DNA of 64,000 nucleotides from Odontesthes bonariensis (taxonomy: Eukaryota; Chordata; Actinopteri; Atheriniformes; Atherinopsidae): NCBI RefSeq assembly GCF_027942865.1, contig NC_134507.1:7501-71500 (forward strand), read 5' to 3'. The number at the start of each line of letters is the position of its first letter. Position 1 is the stretch's first letter. A model generated the notes under the pieces. The model was not told the DNA's origin. It saw only the letters and a list, made by a program, of their open reading frames with translations, and ran no database searches. The position numbers were made by a program, and so were the translations under genes. This document shows positions 42,301 to 57,300 of this stretch, one piece after another.

Positions 42301-45300
42301 ACAAAGAAACAGAAATTAAAAATCATCTTCCATATAAACTTATATTTGTTAAAATCATAAAGAGGAATGAAAATCAGAACAATTGAAAACTGTGAGTGGT
42401 CTTGGGGGGGGGGGGGGTAACAGATGAACTGAGGGGTAACAGATGAACTGGGGGGGGTAATAGATGAACTGAGGGGTAACAGATGAACTGGGGGGGTAAT
42501 AGATGAACTGAGGGGTAACAGATGAACTGGGGGGGGTAATAGATGAACTGAGGGGTAACAGATGAACTGGGGGGTTAATAGATGAACTGAGGGGTAACAG
42601 ATGAACTGGGGGGTTAATAGATGAACTGAGGGGTAATAGATGAACTGAGGGGTAATAGATGAACTGGGGGGTTAATAGATGAACTGAGGGGTAATAGATG
42701 AACTGAGGGGTAACAGATGAACTGGGGGGTTAATAGATGAACTGAGGGGTAATAGATGAACTGGGGGGTTAATAGATGAACTGAGGGGTAACAGATGAAC
42801 TGGGGGGGTAATAGATGAACTGAGGGGTAATAGATGAACTGAGGGGTAATAGATGAACTGGGGGGGTAATAGATGAACTGAGGGGTAATAGATGAACTGA
42901 GGGGTAACAGATGAACTGGGGGTAATAGATGAACTGGGGGGGTAATAGATGAACTCAGGGGTAACAGATGAACTGGGGGGGGTAATAGATGAACTGAGGG
43001 GTAACAGATGAACTGGGGGGGTAATAGATGAACTGAGGGGTAACAGATGAACTGGGGGGGGTAATAGATGAACTGAGGGGTAACAGATGAACTGGGGGGT
43101 TAATAGATGAACTGAGGGGTAACAGATGAACTGGGGGGTTAATAGATGAACTGAGGGGTAATAGATGAACTGAGGGGTAATAGATGAACTGGGGGGTTAA
43201 TAGATGAACTGAGGGGTAATAGATGAACTGAGGGGTAACAGATGAACTGGGGGGTTAATAGATGAACTGAGGGGTAACAGATGAACTGGGGGGTTAATAG
43301 ATGAACTGAGGGGTAACAGATGAACTGGGGGGGTAATAGATGAACTGAGGGGTAATAGATGAACTGAGGGGTAATAGATGAACTGGGGGGGTAATAGATG
43401 AACTGAGGGGTAATAGATGAACTGAGGGGTAACAGATGAACTGGGGGTAATAGATGAACTGGGGGGGTAATAGATGAACTCAGGGGTAACAGATGAACTG
43501 GGGGGGTAATAGATGAACTGGGGGGGTAAATTGATGAACTGAGGGGTAATAGATGAACTGAGGGGTAATAGATTAACTGAGGGGTAACAGATGAACGGGG
43601 GGGGTAATAGATGAACTGGGGGGGTAAATAGATGAACTGAGGGGTAATAGATGAACTGAGGGGTAATAGATTAACTGAGGGGTAACAGATGAACGGGGGG
43701 GGTAATAGATGAACTGGGGGGGTAAATAGATGAACTGAGGGGTAATAGATGAACTGAGGGGTAATAGATTAACTGAGGGGTAACAGATGAACTGGGGGGG
43801 GTAATAGATGAACTGGGGGGGTAAATAGATGAACTGAGGGGTAATAGATGAACTGAGGGGTAATAGATGAACTGGGGGGTTAATAGATGAACTGAGGGGT
43901 AACAGATGAACTGGGGGGGTAATAGATGAACTGAGGGGTAATAGATGAACTGAGGGGTAATAGATGAACTGGGGGGGTAATAGATGAACTGAGGGGTAAT
44001 AGATGAACTGAGGGGTAACAGATGAACTGGGGGTAATAGATGAACTGGGGGGGTAATAGATGAACTCAGGGGTAACAGATGAACTGGGGGGGGTAATAGA
44101 TGAACTGAGGGGTAACAGATGAACTGGGGGGGTAATAGATGAACTGAGGGGTAACAGATGAACTGGGGGGGGTAATAGATGAACTGAGGGGTAACAGATG
44201 AACTGGGGGGTTAATAGATGAACTGAGGGGTAACAGATGAACTGGGGGGTTAATAGATGAACTGAGGGGTAATAGATGAACTGAGGGGTAATAGATGAAC
44301 TGGGGGGTTAATAGATGAACTGAGGGGTAATAGATGAACTGAGGGGTAACAGATGAACTGGGGGGTTAATAGATGAACTGAGGGGTAACAGATGAACTGG
44401 GGGGTTAATAGATGAACTGAGGGGTAACAGATGAACTGGGGGGGTAATAGATGAACTGAGGGGTAATAGATGAACTGAGGGGTAATAGATGAACTGGGGG
44501 GGTAATAGATGAACTGAGGGGTAATAGATGAACTGAGGGGTAACAGATGAACTGGGGGTAATAGATGAACTGGGGGGGTAATAGATGAACTCAGGGGTAA
44601 CAGATGAACTGGGGGGGGTAATAGATGAACTGGGGGGGTAAATTGATGAACTGAGGGGTAATAGATGAACTGAGGGGTAATAGATTAACTGAGGGGTAAC
44701 AGATGAACGGGGGGGGTAATAGATGAACTGGGGGGGTAAATAGATGAACTGAGGGGTAATAGATGAACTGAGGGGTAATAGATTAACTGAGGGGTAACAG
44801 ATGAAGGGGGGGGTAATAGATGAACTGGGGGGGTAAATAGATGAACTGAGGGGTAATAGATGAACTGAGGGGTAATAGATTAACTGAGGGGTAACAGATG
44901 AACTGGGGGGGGTAATAGATGAACTGGGGGGGTAAATAGATGAACTGAGGGGTAATAGATGAACTGAGGGGTAATAGATTAACTGAGGGGTAACAGATGA
45001 ACGGGGGGGGTAATAGATGAACTGAGGGGTAATAGATGAACTGAGGGGTAACAGATGAACTGGGGTAATAGATGAACTGGGGGGGTAATAGATGAACTCA
45101 GGGGTAACAGATGAACTGGGGGGGTAATAGATGAACTGGGGGGTAAATAGATGAACTGAGGGGTAATAGATGAACTGAGGGGTAATAGATTAACTGAGGG
45201 GTAACAGATGAACTGGGGGGGTAATAGATGAACTGAGGGGTAACAGATGAACTGGGGGGTTAATAGATGAACTGAGGGGTAACAGATGAACTGGGGGGTT

Positions 45301-48300
45301 AATAGATGAACTGAGGGGTAACAGATGAACTGGGGGGGTAATAGATGAACTGAGGGGTAATAGATGAACTGGGGGGTTAATAGATGAACTGAGGGGTAAC
45401 AGATGAACTGGGGGGGTAATAGATGAACTGAGGGGTAATAGATGAACTCAGGGGTAACAGATGAACTGGGGGGGTAATAGATGAACTGGGGGGGTAAATA
45501 GATGAACTGAGGGGTAATAGATGAACTGAGGGGTAATAGATTAACTGAGGGGTAACAGATGAACGGGGGGGGGTAATAGATGAACTGGGGGGGTAAATAG
45601 ATGAACTGAGGGGTAATAGATGAACTGAGGGGTAATAGATTAACTGAGGGGTAACAGATGAACGGGGGGGGTAATAGATGAACTGGGGGGGTAAATAGAT
45701 GAACTGAGGGGTAATAGATGAACTGAGGGGTAATAGATTAACTGAGGGGTAACAGATGAACTGGGGGGGGTAATAGATGAACTGGGGGGGTAAATAGATG
45801 AACTGAGGGGTAACAGATGAACTGGGGGGTTAATAGATGAACTGAGGGGTAACAGATGAACTGGGGGGGTAATAGATGAACTGAGGGGTAATAGATGAAC
45901 TGAGGGGTAATAGATGAACTGAGGGGTAACAGATGAACTGGGGGGGTAATAGATGAACTGGGGGGTAATAGATGAACTGAGGGGTAATAGATTAACTGAG
46001 GGGTAACAGATGAACGGGGGGGGTAATAGATGAACTGAGGGGTAACAGATGAACTGGGGGTAATAGATGAACTGGGGGGGTAATAGATGAACTCAGCGGT
46101 AACAGATGAACTGGGGGGGTAATAGATGAACTGGGGGGTAAATAGATGAACTGAGGGGTAATAGATGAACTGAGGGGTAATAGATTAACTGAGGGGTAAC
46201 AGATGAACGGGGGGGTAATAGATGAACTGAGGGGTAATAGATGAACTGAGGAGTAACAGATGAACTGGGGGTAATAGATGAACTGGGGGGGTAATAGATG
46301 AACTCAGGGGTAACAGATGAACTGGGGAGTAATAGATGAACTGAGGGGTAACAGATGAACTGGGGGGGTAATAGATGAACTGAGGGGTAATAGATGAACT
46401 GAGGGGTAACAGATGAACTGGGGGGTTAATAGATGAACTGAGGGGTAACAGATGAACTGGGGGGTTAATAGATGAACTGAGGGGTAACAGATGAACTGGG
46501 GGGGTAATAGATGAACTGAGGGGTAATAGATGAACTGAGGGGTAATAGATGAACTGAGGGGTAACAGATGAACTGGGGGGGGTAATAGATGAACTGGGGG
46601 GGTAAATAGATGAACTGAGGGGTAATAGATGAACTGAGGGGTAACAGATGAACTGGGGGGGTAATAGATGAACTGAGGGGTAACAGATGAACTGGGGGGG
46701 TAATAGATGAACTGAGGGGTAACAGATGAACTGGGGGGGGTAATAGATGAACTGAGGGGTAACAGATGAACTGGGGGGTTAATAGATGAACTGAGGGGTA
46801 ACAGATGAACTGGGGGGGTAATAGATGAACTGAGGGGTAATAGATGAACTGGGGGGGTAAATAGATGAACTGAGGGGTAATAGATGAACTGAGGGGTAAT
46901 AGATGAACTGAGGGGTAACAGATGAACTGGGGGGGGTAATAGATGAACTGGGGGGGTAAATAGATGAACTGAGGGGTAATAGATGAACTGAGGGGTAACA
47001 GATGAACTGGGGGGGGTAATAGATGAACTGAGGGGTAACAGATGAACTGGGGGGGTAATAGATGAACTGAGGGGTAATAGATGAACTGAGGGGTAACAGA
47101 TGAACTGGGGGGGTAATAGATGAACTGAGGGGTAACAGATGAACTGGGGGGTTAATAGATGAACTGAGGAAAACAGATGAACTGAGGGGTAATAGATGAA
47201 CTGAGGGATAATAGATGAACTGAGGGGTAATAGATGAACTGGGGGGGGTAATAGATGAAATGGGGGGGTAAATAGATGAACTGAGGGGTAATAGATTAAC
47301 TGAGGGGTAACAGATGAAGGGGGGGGGGGGGTAATAGATGAACTGAGGGGTAACAGATGAACTGGGGGTAATAGATGAACTGGGGGGGGTAATAGATGAA
47401 CTGAGGGGTAATAGATTAACTGAGGGGTAACAGATGAACGGGGGGGTAATAGATGAACTGAGGGGTAATAGATGAACTGAGGGGTAACAGATGAACTGGG
47501 GGTAATAGATGAACTGGGGGGGTAATAGATGAACTCAGGGGTAACAGATGAACTGGGGAGTAATAGATGAACTGAGGGGTAACAGATGAACTGGGGGGTT
47601 AATAGATGAACTGAGGGGTAATAGATGAACTGAGGGGTAACAGATGAACTGGGGGGTTAATAGATGAACTGAGGGGTAACAGATGAACTGGGGGGGTAAA
47701 TAGATGAACTGAGGGGTAATAGATGAACTGAGGGGTAACAGATGAACGGGGGGGGGGGGTAATAGATGAACTGAGGGGTAATAGATGAACTGAGGGGTAA
47801 CAGATGAACTGGGGGTAATAGATGAACTGGGGGGGGTAATAGATGAACTGGGGGGGTAAATAGATGAACTGAGGGGTAATAGATGAACTGAGGGGTAATA
47901 GATGAACTGAGGGGTAACAGATGAACTGGGGGGGTAATAGATGAACTGAGGGGTAACAGATGAACTGGGGGGTTAATAGATGAACTGAGGAAAACAGATG
48001 AACTGAGGGGTAATAGATGAACTGAGGGATAATAGATGAACTGAGGGGTAATAGATGAACTGGGGGGGGTAATAGATGAAATGGGGGGGTAAATAGATGA
48101 ACTGAGGGGTAATAGATTAACTGAGGGGTAACAGATGAAGGGGGGGGGGGGTAATAGATGAACTGAGGGGTAACAGATGAACTGGGGGTAATAGATGAAC
48201 TGGGGGGGGTAATAGATGAACTGAGGGGTAATAGATTAACTGAGGGGTAACAGATGAACGGGGGGGTAATAGATGAACTGAGGGGTAATAGATGAACTGA

Positions 48301-51300
48301 GGGGTAACAGATGAACTGGGGGTAATAGATGAACTGGGGGGGTAATAGATGAACTCAGGGGTAACAGATGAACTGGGGAGTAATAGATGAACTGAGGGGT
48401 AACAGATGAACTGGGGGGTTAATAGATGAACTGAGGGGTAATAGATGAACTGAGGGGTAACAGATGAACTGGGGGGTTAATAGATGAACTGAGGGGTAAC
48501 AGATGAACTGGGGGGGTAAATAGATGAACTGAGGGGTAATAGATGAACTGAGGGGTAACAGATGAACGGGGGGGGGGGTAATAGATGAACTGAGGGGTAA
48601 TAGATGAACTGAGGGGTAACAGATGAACTGGGGGTAATAGATGAACTGGGGGGGGTAATAGATGAACTGGGGGGGTAAATAGATGAACTGAGGGGTAATA
48701 GATGAACTGAGGGGTAATAGATGAACTGAGGGGTAACAGATGAACGGGGGGGTAATAGATGAACTGAGGGGTAATAGATGAACTGAGGGGTAACAGATGA
48801 ACTGGGGGTAATAGATGAACTGGGGGGGGTAATAGATGAACTGGGGGGGTAAATAGATGAACTGAGGGGTAATAGATGAACTGAGGGGTAATAGATGAAC
48901 TGAGGGGTAACAGATGAACGGGGGGGGGGGGTAATAGATGAACTGAGGGGTAATAGATGAACTGAGGGGTAATAGATGAACTGAGGGGTAACAGATGAAC
49001 TGGGGGTAATAGATGAACTGAGGGGTAACAGATGAACTGGGGGGTTAATAGATGAACTGAGGGGTAATAGATGAACTCAGGGGTAACAGATGAACTGGGG
49101 AGTAATAGATGAACTGAGGGGTAACAGATGAACTGGGGGGTTAATAGATGAACTGAGGGGTAATAGATGAACTGAGGGGTAACAGATGAACTGGGGGGTT
49201 AATAGATGAACTGAGGGGTAACAGATGAACTGAGGGGTAATAGATTAACTGAGGGGTAACAGATGAACGGGGGGGTTAATAGATGAACTGAGGGGTAACA
49301 GATGAACTGGGGGGGTAATAGATGAACTGAGGGGTAACAGATGAACTGGGGGGTTAATAGATGAACTGAGGGGTAACAGATGAACTGGGGGGTTAATAGA
49401 TGAACTGAGGGGTAACAGATGAACTGGGGGGGTAATAGATGAACTGAGGGGTAATAGATGAACTGGGGGGTTAATAGATGAACTGAGGGGTAACAGATGA
49501 ACTGGGGGGTTAATAGATGAACTGAAGGGTAACAGATGAACTGGGGGGGTAATAGATGAACTGAGGGGTAATAGATGAACTCAGGGGTAACAGATGAACT
49601 GGGGGGGTAATAGATGAACTGGGGGGGTAAATAGATGAACTGAGGGGTAATAGATTAACTGAGGGGTAACAGATGAACGGGGGGGTAATAGATGAACTGG
49701 GGGGGTAAATAGATGAACTGAGGGATAATAGATGAACTGAGGGGTAATAGATTAACTGAGGGGTAACAGATGAACGGGGGGGGTAATAGATGAACTGGGG
49801 GGGTAAATAGATGAACTGAGGGGTAATAGATGAACTGAGGGGTAATAGATTAACTGAGGGGTAACAGATGAACTGGGGGGGTAATAGATCAACTGGGGGG
49901 GTAAATAGATGAACTGAGGGGTAATAGATGAACTGAGGGGTAATAGATGAACTGAGGGGTAACAGATGAACGGGGGGGGGTAATAGATGAACTGAGGGGT
50001 AATAGATGAACTGAGGGGTAACAGATGAACTGGGGGTAATAGATGAACTGGGGGGGTAATAGATGAACTCAGGGGTAACAGATGAACTGGGGGGGTAATA
50101 GATGAACTGGGGGGGTAAATAGATGAACTGAGGGGTAATAGATTAACTGAGGGGTAATAGATGAACTGAGGGGTAATAGATTAACTGAGGGGTAACAGAT
50201 GAACGGGGGGGTTAATAGATGAACTGAGGGGTAACAGATGAACTGGGGGGGTAATAGATGAACTGAGGGGTAACAGATGAACTGGGGGGTTAATAGATGA
50301 ACTGAGGGGTAACAGATGAACTGGGGGGTTAATAGATGAACTGAGGGGTAATAGATGAACTGAGGGGTAATAGATGAACTGAGGGGTAACAGATGAACTG
50401 GGGGGGGTAATAGATGAACTGGGGGGGTAAATAGATGAACTGAGGGGTAATAGATGAACTGAGGGGTAATAGATTAACTGAGGGGTAACAGATGAACGGG
50501 GGGGGTAATAGATGAACTGAGGGGTAATAGATGAACTGAGGGGTAACAGATGAACTGGGGGTAATAGATGAACTGGGGGGGTAATAGATGAACTCAGGGG
50601 TAACAGATGAACTGGGGGGGTAATAGATGAACTGGGGGGGTAAATAGATGAACTGAGGGGTAATAGATGAACTGAGGGGTAATAGATTAACTGAGGGGTA
50701 ACAGATGAACGGGGGGGTAATAGATGAACTGAGGGGTAATAGATGAACTGAGGAGTAACAGATGAACTGGGGGTAATAGATGAACTGGGGGGGTAATAGA
50801 TGAACTCAGGGGTAATAGATGAACTCAGGGGTAACAGATGAACTGGGGAGTAATAGATGAACTGAGGGGTAACAGATGAACTGGGGGGGTAATAGATGAA
50901 CTGAGGGGTAACAGATGAACTGGGGGGTTAATAGATGAACTGAGGGGTAACAGATGAACTGGGGGGTTAATAGATGAACTGAGGGGTAACAGATGAACTG
51001 GGGGGGTAATAGATGAACTGAGGGGTAATAGATGAACTGAGGGGTAACAGATGAACTGAGGGGTAACAGATGAACTGGGGGGGGTAATAGATGAACTGAG
51101 GGGTAATAGATGAACTGAGGGGTAATAGATGAACTGAGGGGTAATAGATGAACTGAGGGGTAACAGATGAACTGGGGGGGGTAATAGATGAACTGAGGGG
51201 TAACAGATGAACTGGGGGGTTAATAGATGAACTGAGGGGTAACAGATGAACTGGGGGGGTAATAGATGAACTGAGGGGTAATAGATGAACTGGGGGGGTA

Positions 51301-54300
51301 AATAGATGAACTGAGGGGTAATAGATGAACTGGGGGGGTAAAAGATGAACTGAGGGGTAATAGATGAACTGAGGGGTAACAGATGAACTGGGGGGGGTAA
51401 TAGATGAACTGAGGGGTAACAGATGAACTGGGGGGTTAATAGATGAACTGAGGGGTAACAGATGAACTGGGGGGGTAATAGATGAACTGAGGGGTAATAG
51501 ATGAACTGAGGGGTAATAGATGAACTGAGGGGTAATAGATTAACTGAGGGGTAATAGATGAACTGAGGGGTAACAGATGAACTGGGGGGTTAATAGATGA
51601 ACTGAGGGGTAACAGATGAACTGGGGGGTTAATAGATGAACTGAGGGGTAACAGATGAACTGGGGGGGTAATAGATGAACTGAGGGGTAATAGATGAACT
51701 GAGGGGTAACAGATGAACTGGGGGGGGTAATAGATGAACTGAGGGGTAACAGATGAACTGGGGGGTTAATAGATGAACTGAGGGGTAACAGATGAACTGG
51801 GGGGGTAATAGATGAACTGAGGGGTAATAGATGAACTGAGGGGTAATAGATGAACTGGGGGGGGTAATAGATGAACTGGGGGGGTAAATAGATGAACTGA
51901 GGGGTAATAGATGAACTGGGGGGGTAAAAGATGAACTGAGGGGTAATAGATGAACTGAGGGGTAACAGATGAACTGGGGGGGGTAATAGATGAACTGAGG
52001 GGTAACAGATGAACTGGGGGGTTAATAGATGAACTGAGGGGTAACAGATGAACTGGGGGGGTAATAGATGAACTGAGGGGTAATAGATGAACTGAGGGGT
52101 AATAGATGAACTGAGGGGTAATAGATTAACTGAGGGGTAATAGATTAACTGAGGGGTAATAGATGAACTGAGGGGTAACAGATGAACTGGGGGGTTAATA
52201 GATGAACTGAGGGGTAACAGATGAACTGGGGGGTTAATAGATGAACTGAGGGGTAACAGATGAACTGGGGGGGTAATAGATGAACTGAGGGGTAATAGAT
52301 GAACTGAGGGGTAATAGATGAACTGAGGGGTAACAGATGAACTGGGGGGGGTAATAGATGAACTGAGGGGTAATAGATGAACTGAGGGGTAACAGATGAA
52401 CTGGGGGGGTAATAGATGAACTGAGGGGTAATAGATGAACTGAGGGGTAACAGATGAACTGGGGGGGGTAATAGATGAACTGAGGGGTAACAGATGAACT
52501 GGGGGGTTAATAGATGAACTGAGGGGTAACAGATGAACTGGGGGGGTAATAGATGAACTGAGGGGTAATAGATGAACTGAGGGGTAATAGATGAACTGGG
52601 GGGGGTAATAGATGAACTGGGGGGGTAAATAGATGAACTGAGGGGTAACAGATGAACTGGGGGGGTAAAAGATGAACTGAGGGGTAATAGATGAACTGAG
52701 GGGTAACAGATGAACTGGGGGGGTAATAGATGAACTGAGGGGTAACAGATGAACTGGGGGGTTAATAGATGAACTGAGGGGTAACAGATGAACTGGGGGG
52801 GTAATAGATGAACTGAGGGGTAATAGATGAACTGAGGGGTAATAGATGAACTGGGGGGGGTAATAGATGAAATGGGGGGGTAAATAGATGAACTGAGGGG
52901 TAATAGATGAACTGAGGGGTAATAGATTAACTGAGGGGTAACAGATGAACGGGGGGGGGGGTAATAGATGAACTGAGGGGTAATAGATGAACTGAGGGGT
53001 AACAGATGAACTGGGGGTAATAGATGAACTGGGGGGGGTAATAGATGAACTGGGGGGGTAAATAGATGAACTGAGGGGTAATAGATGAACTGAGGGGTAA
53101 TAGATTAACTGAGGGGTAACAGATGAACGGGGGGGTAATAGATGAACTGAGGGGTAATAGATGAACTGAGGGGTAACAGATGAACTGGGGGTAATAGATG
53201 AACTGGGGGGTAATAGATGAACTCAGGGGTAATAGATGAACTCAGGGGTAACAGATGAACTGGGGAGTAATAGATGAACTGAGGGGTAACAGATGAACTG
53301 GGGGGTTAATAGATGAACTGAGGGGTAATAGATGAACTGAGGGGTAACAGATGAACTGGGGGGTTAATAGATGAACTGAGGGGTAACAGATGAACTGGGG
53401 GGGGTAATAGATGAACTGGGGGGGTAAATAGATGAACTGAGGGGTAACAGATGAACTGGGGGGGTAATAGATGAACTGGGGGGGTAAATAGATGAACTGA
53501 GGGGTAATAGATGAACTGAGGGGTAATAGATGAACTGAGGGGTAACAGATGAACTGGGGGGGGTAATAGATGAACTGAGGGGTAACAGATGAACTGGGGG
53601 GGTAATAGATGAACTGAGGGGTAATAGATGAACTGAGGGGTAACAGATGAACTGGGGGGGGTAATAGATGAACTGAGGGGTAACAGATGAACTGGGGGGT
53701 TAATAGATGAACTGAGGGGTAACAGATGAACTGGGGGGGTAATAGATGAACTGAGGGGTAATAGATGAACTGAGGGGTAATAGATGAACTGGGGGGGGTA
53801 ATAGATGAACTGGGGGGGTAAATAGATGAACTGAGGGGTAATAGATGAACTGAGGGGTAATAGATTAACTGAGGGGTAACAGATGAACGGGGGGGGGTAA
53901 TAGATGAACTGAGGGGTAATAGATGAACTGAGGGGTAACAGATGAACTGGGGGTAATAGATGAACTGGGGGGGGTAATAGATGAACTGGGGGGGTAAATA
54001 GATGAACTGAGGGGTAATAGATGAACTGAGGGGTAATAGATTAACTGAGGGGTAACAGATGAACGGGGGGGTAATAGATGAACTGAGGGGTAATAGATGA
54101 ACTGAGGGGTAACAGATGAACTGGGGGTAATAGATGAACTGGGGGGGTAATAGATGAACTCAGGGGTAATAGATGAACTCAGGGGTAACAGATGAACTGG
54201 GGAGTAATAGATGAACTGAGGGGTAACAGATGAACTGGGGGGTTAATAGATGAACTGAGGGGTAATAGATGAACTGAGGGGTAACAGATGAACTGGGGGG

Positions 54301-57300
54301 TTAATAGATGAACTGAGGGGTAACAGATGAACTGGGGGGTTAATAGATGAACTGAGGGGTAACAGATGAACTGGGGGGGTAATAGATGAACTGAGGGGTA
54401 ACAGATGAACTGAGGGGTAACAGATGAACTGGGGGGTTAATAGATGAACTGAGGGGTAACAGATGAACTGGGGGGTTAATAGATGAACTGAGGGGTAACA
54501 GATGAACTGGGGGGGTAATAGATGAACTGAGGGGTAATAGATGAACTGAGGGGTAACAGATGAACTGGGGGGGTAATAGATGAACTGAGGGGTAACAGAT
54601 GAACTGGGGGGGTAATAGATGAACTGAGGGGTAATAGATGAACTGAGGGGTAATAGATGAACTGAGGGGTAACAGATGAACTGGGGGGGGTAATAGATGA
54701 ACTGAGGGGTAATAGATTAACTGAGGGGTAACAGATGAACGGGGGGGGGTAATAGATGAACTGAGGGGTAATAGATGAACTGAGGGGTAACAGATGAACT
54801 GGGGGTAATAGATGAACTGGGGGGGTAATAGATGAACTCAGGGGTAACAGATGAACTGGGGGGGTAATAGATGAACTGAGGGGTAATAGATGAACTGAGG
54901 GGTAATAGATGAACTGAGGGGTAACAGATGAACTGGGGGGGGTAATAGATGAACTGAGGGGTAATAGATTAACTGAGGGGTAACAGATGAACGGGGGGGG
55001 GTAATAGATGAACTGAGGGGTAATAGATGAACTGAGGGGTAACAGATGAACTGGGGGTAATAGATGAACTGGGGGGGTAATAGATGAACTCAGGGGTAAC
55101 AGATGAACTGGGGGGGGGTAATAGATGAACTGGGGGGGTAAATAGATGAACTGAGGGGTAATAGATGAACTGAGGGGTAATAGATTAACTGAGGGGTAAT
55201 AGATTAACTGAGGGGTAACAGATGAACGGGGGGGTAATAGATGAACTGAGGGGTAACAGATGAACTGGGGGTAATAGATGAACTGGGGGGGTAATAGATG
55301 AACTCAGGGGTAATAGATGAACTCAGGGGTAACAGATGAACTGGGGAGTAATAGATGAACTGAGGGGTAACAGATGAACTGGGGGGGTAACAGATGAACT
55401 GAGGGGTAACAGATTAACTGGGGGGGTAATAGATGAACTGGGGGGGTAAATAGATGAACTGAGGGGTAATAGATGAACTGAGGGGTAACAGATGAACTGG
55501 GAGGTAATAGATGAACTGAGGGGTAATACATGAACTGAGGGGTAATACATGAACTGAGGGGTAACAGATGAACTGGGGGGGTAATAGATGAACTGGGGAG
55601 TAATAGATGAACTGAGGGGTAATAGATGAACTGAGGGGTAACAGATGAACTGGGGGGGTAATAGATGAACTGAGGGGTAATAGATAAACTGAGGGGTAAT
55701 AGATTAACTGAGGGGTAACAGATGAACGGGGGGGTAATAGATGAACTGAGGGGTAACAGATGAACTGGGGGTAATAGATGAACTGAGGGGTAACAGATGA
55801 ACTGGGGGGGTAATAGATGAACTGAGGGGTAACAGATGAACTGGGGGGGTAATAGATGAACTGAGGGGTAACAGATGAACTCAGGGGTAACAGATGAACT
55901 GGGGGGGTAATAGATGAACTGAGGGGTAATAGATGAACTGAGGGGTAACAGATGAACTGGGGGGGGTAATAGATGAACTGGGGGGTAACAGATGAACTGG
56001 GGGGGGTAATAGATGAACTGGGGGGGTAATAGATGAACTGAGGGGTAACAGATGAACTCAGGGGTAACAGATGAACTGAGGGGTAATAGATGAACTGAGG
56101 GGTAACAGATGAACTGGGGGGGGTAATAGATGAACTGAGGGGTAACAGATGAACTGGGTGGGTAATAGATGAACTGGGGGGGTAACAGATGAACTGAGGG
56201 GTAACAGATGAACTCACCGCCGGGTCGGCCACGCAGCAGGAGAATGGGACGCCGCACTTCTCCCGGCTGCGGTGGGTCCCGTTGCAGCTGAAGTACACGT
56301 TCAGGTCCCAGTCCATCGGGTCCTGGGCGCCGCAGCAGTGGTTCTGTTCAGAGAGCGGGACACAGTCAGCGGTTCTGAGCGGTTCTGAGCGGTTCTGAGT
56401 TAGGAAGTGACCCAGTTACCATCCTCTGCAGCGAGTCGATCAGGTTCTGCAGGTCGATGTCATCACGGTAACCCCGGATGTTCTGGAGGAAGAAGTCGTT
56501 GATCCACTCTCGGACCTGGTTCTGGAACACCACGGCCAGCACCGCCGCCGTCAGCTCCAGGAAGAAGATGAGGCCGATGACGCCTGAGAACTGGACGAAA
56601 CCAGAGGTGAGCCGGAGGTCGTGCGGTCGGGGTTACTTACAGATGTTTCCACCCATAGATGTGTATAGAATGGCTAGATGTGTTACGTCTGAGTTTAGAA
56701 CGTCCGCACAAGTCGGCCATCTTACCACAGGGTGAGATGTCCGGGAGACAGTCAGACCTGAGGTAACCTGAGTTACGGTAAGTGATCTGCTCTGACGCTA
56801 TTATTCTTATCTCCCAGAAATCTCGACGATTTTACACTGTTTTACATACTAAAAGACCCTGTGCGATATTTTATTTATTCGGTCATCTGTGCAATAATTC
56901 CCGTCACCATGTGCAATATCTTATCTGTTTATGGTCAGACTATGTGCATACAATGTGTAATTAACACAAGTGTAGTGCAATATGGGCAATAACTCAACCA
57001 TAGTGCTATAACTTACTTTATTTAACTCTCTTTACTTTGTATATCTTATATAGCCTATATTCTTTTTTACACTTTGTTTTAGATTATTCTATTTTAATTA
57101 TATATTTTATTAATTATTCTATATTATACTGTATTTTAGATTTATAGAGATCCTATGCGTCCCAGCAACACGGACGAGACATCTAGCCATTCTATACATA
57201 TCTATGATTCTATACATATCTATGATTCTATACATATCTATGTTTCCACCTACAAACTTCAGCAGACAGATGTTTTCCCTCAGTGCGCCCACGCAGCCGG

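Noticed and set aside
42402..56215. CRISPR-like regularly spaced repeats
   Set aside because: Repeats are contiguous, without unique spacers, in a vertebrate intron. No cas genes.
55304..56316. 300-codon Ser/Pro/Tyr repeat proteins on the minus strand
   Set aside because: Read-through of tspan14 exon 5 into the intron array. Not an independent gene; kept only as an intron-retention observation.
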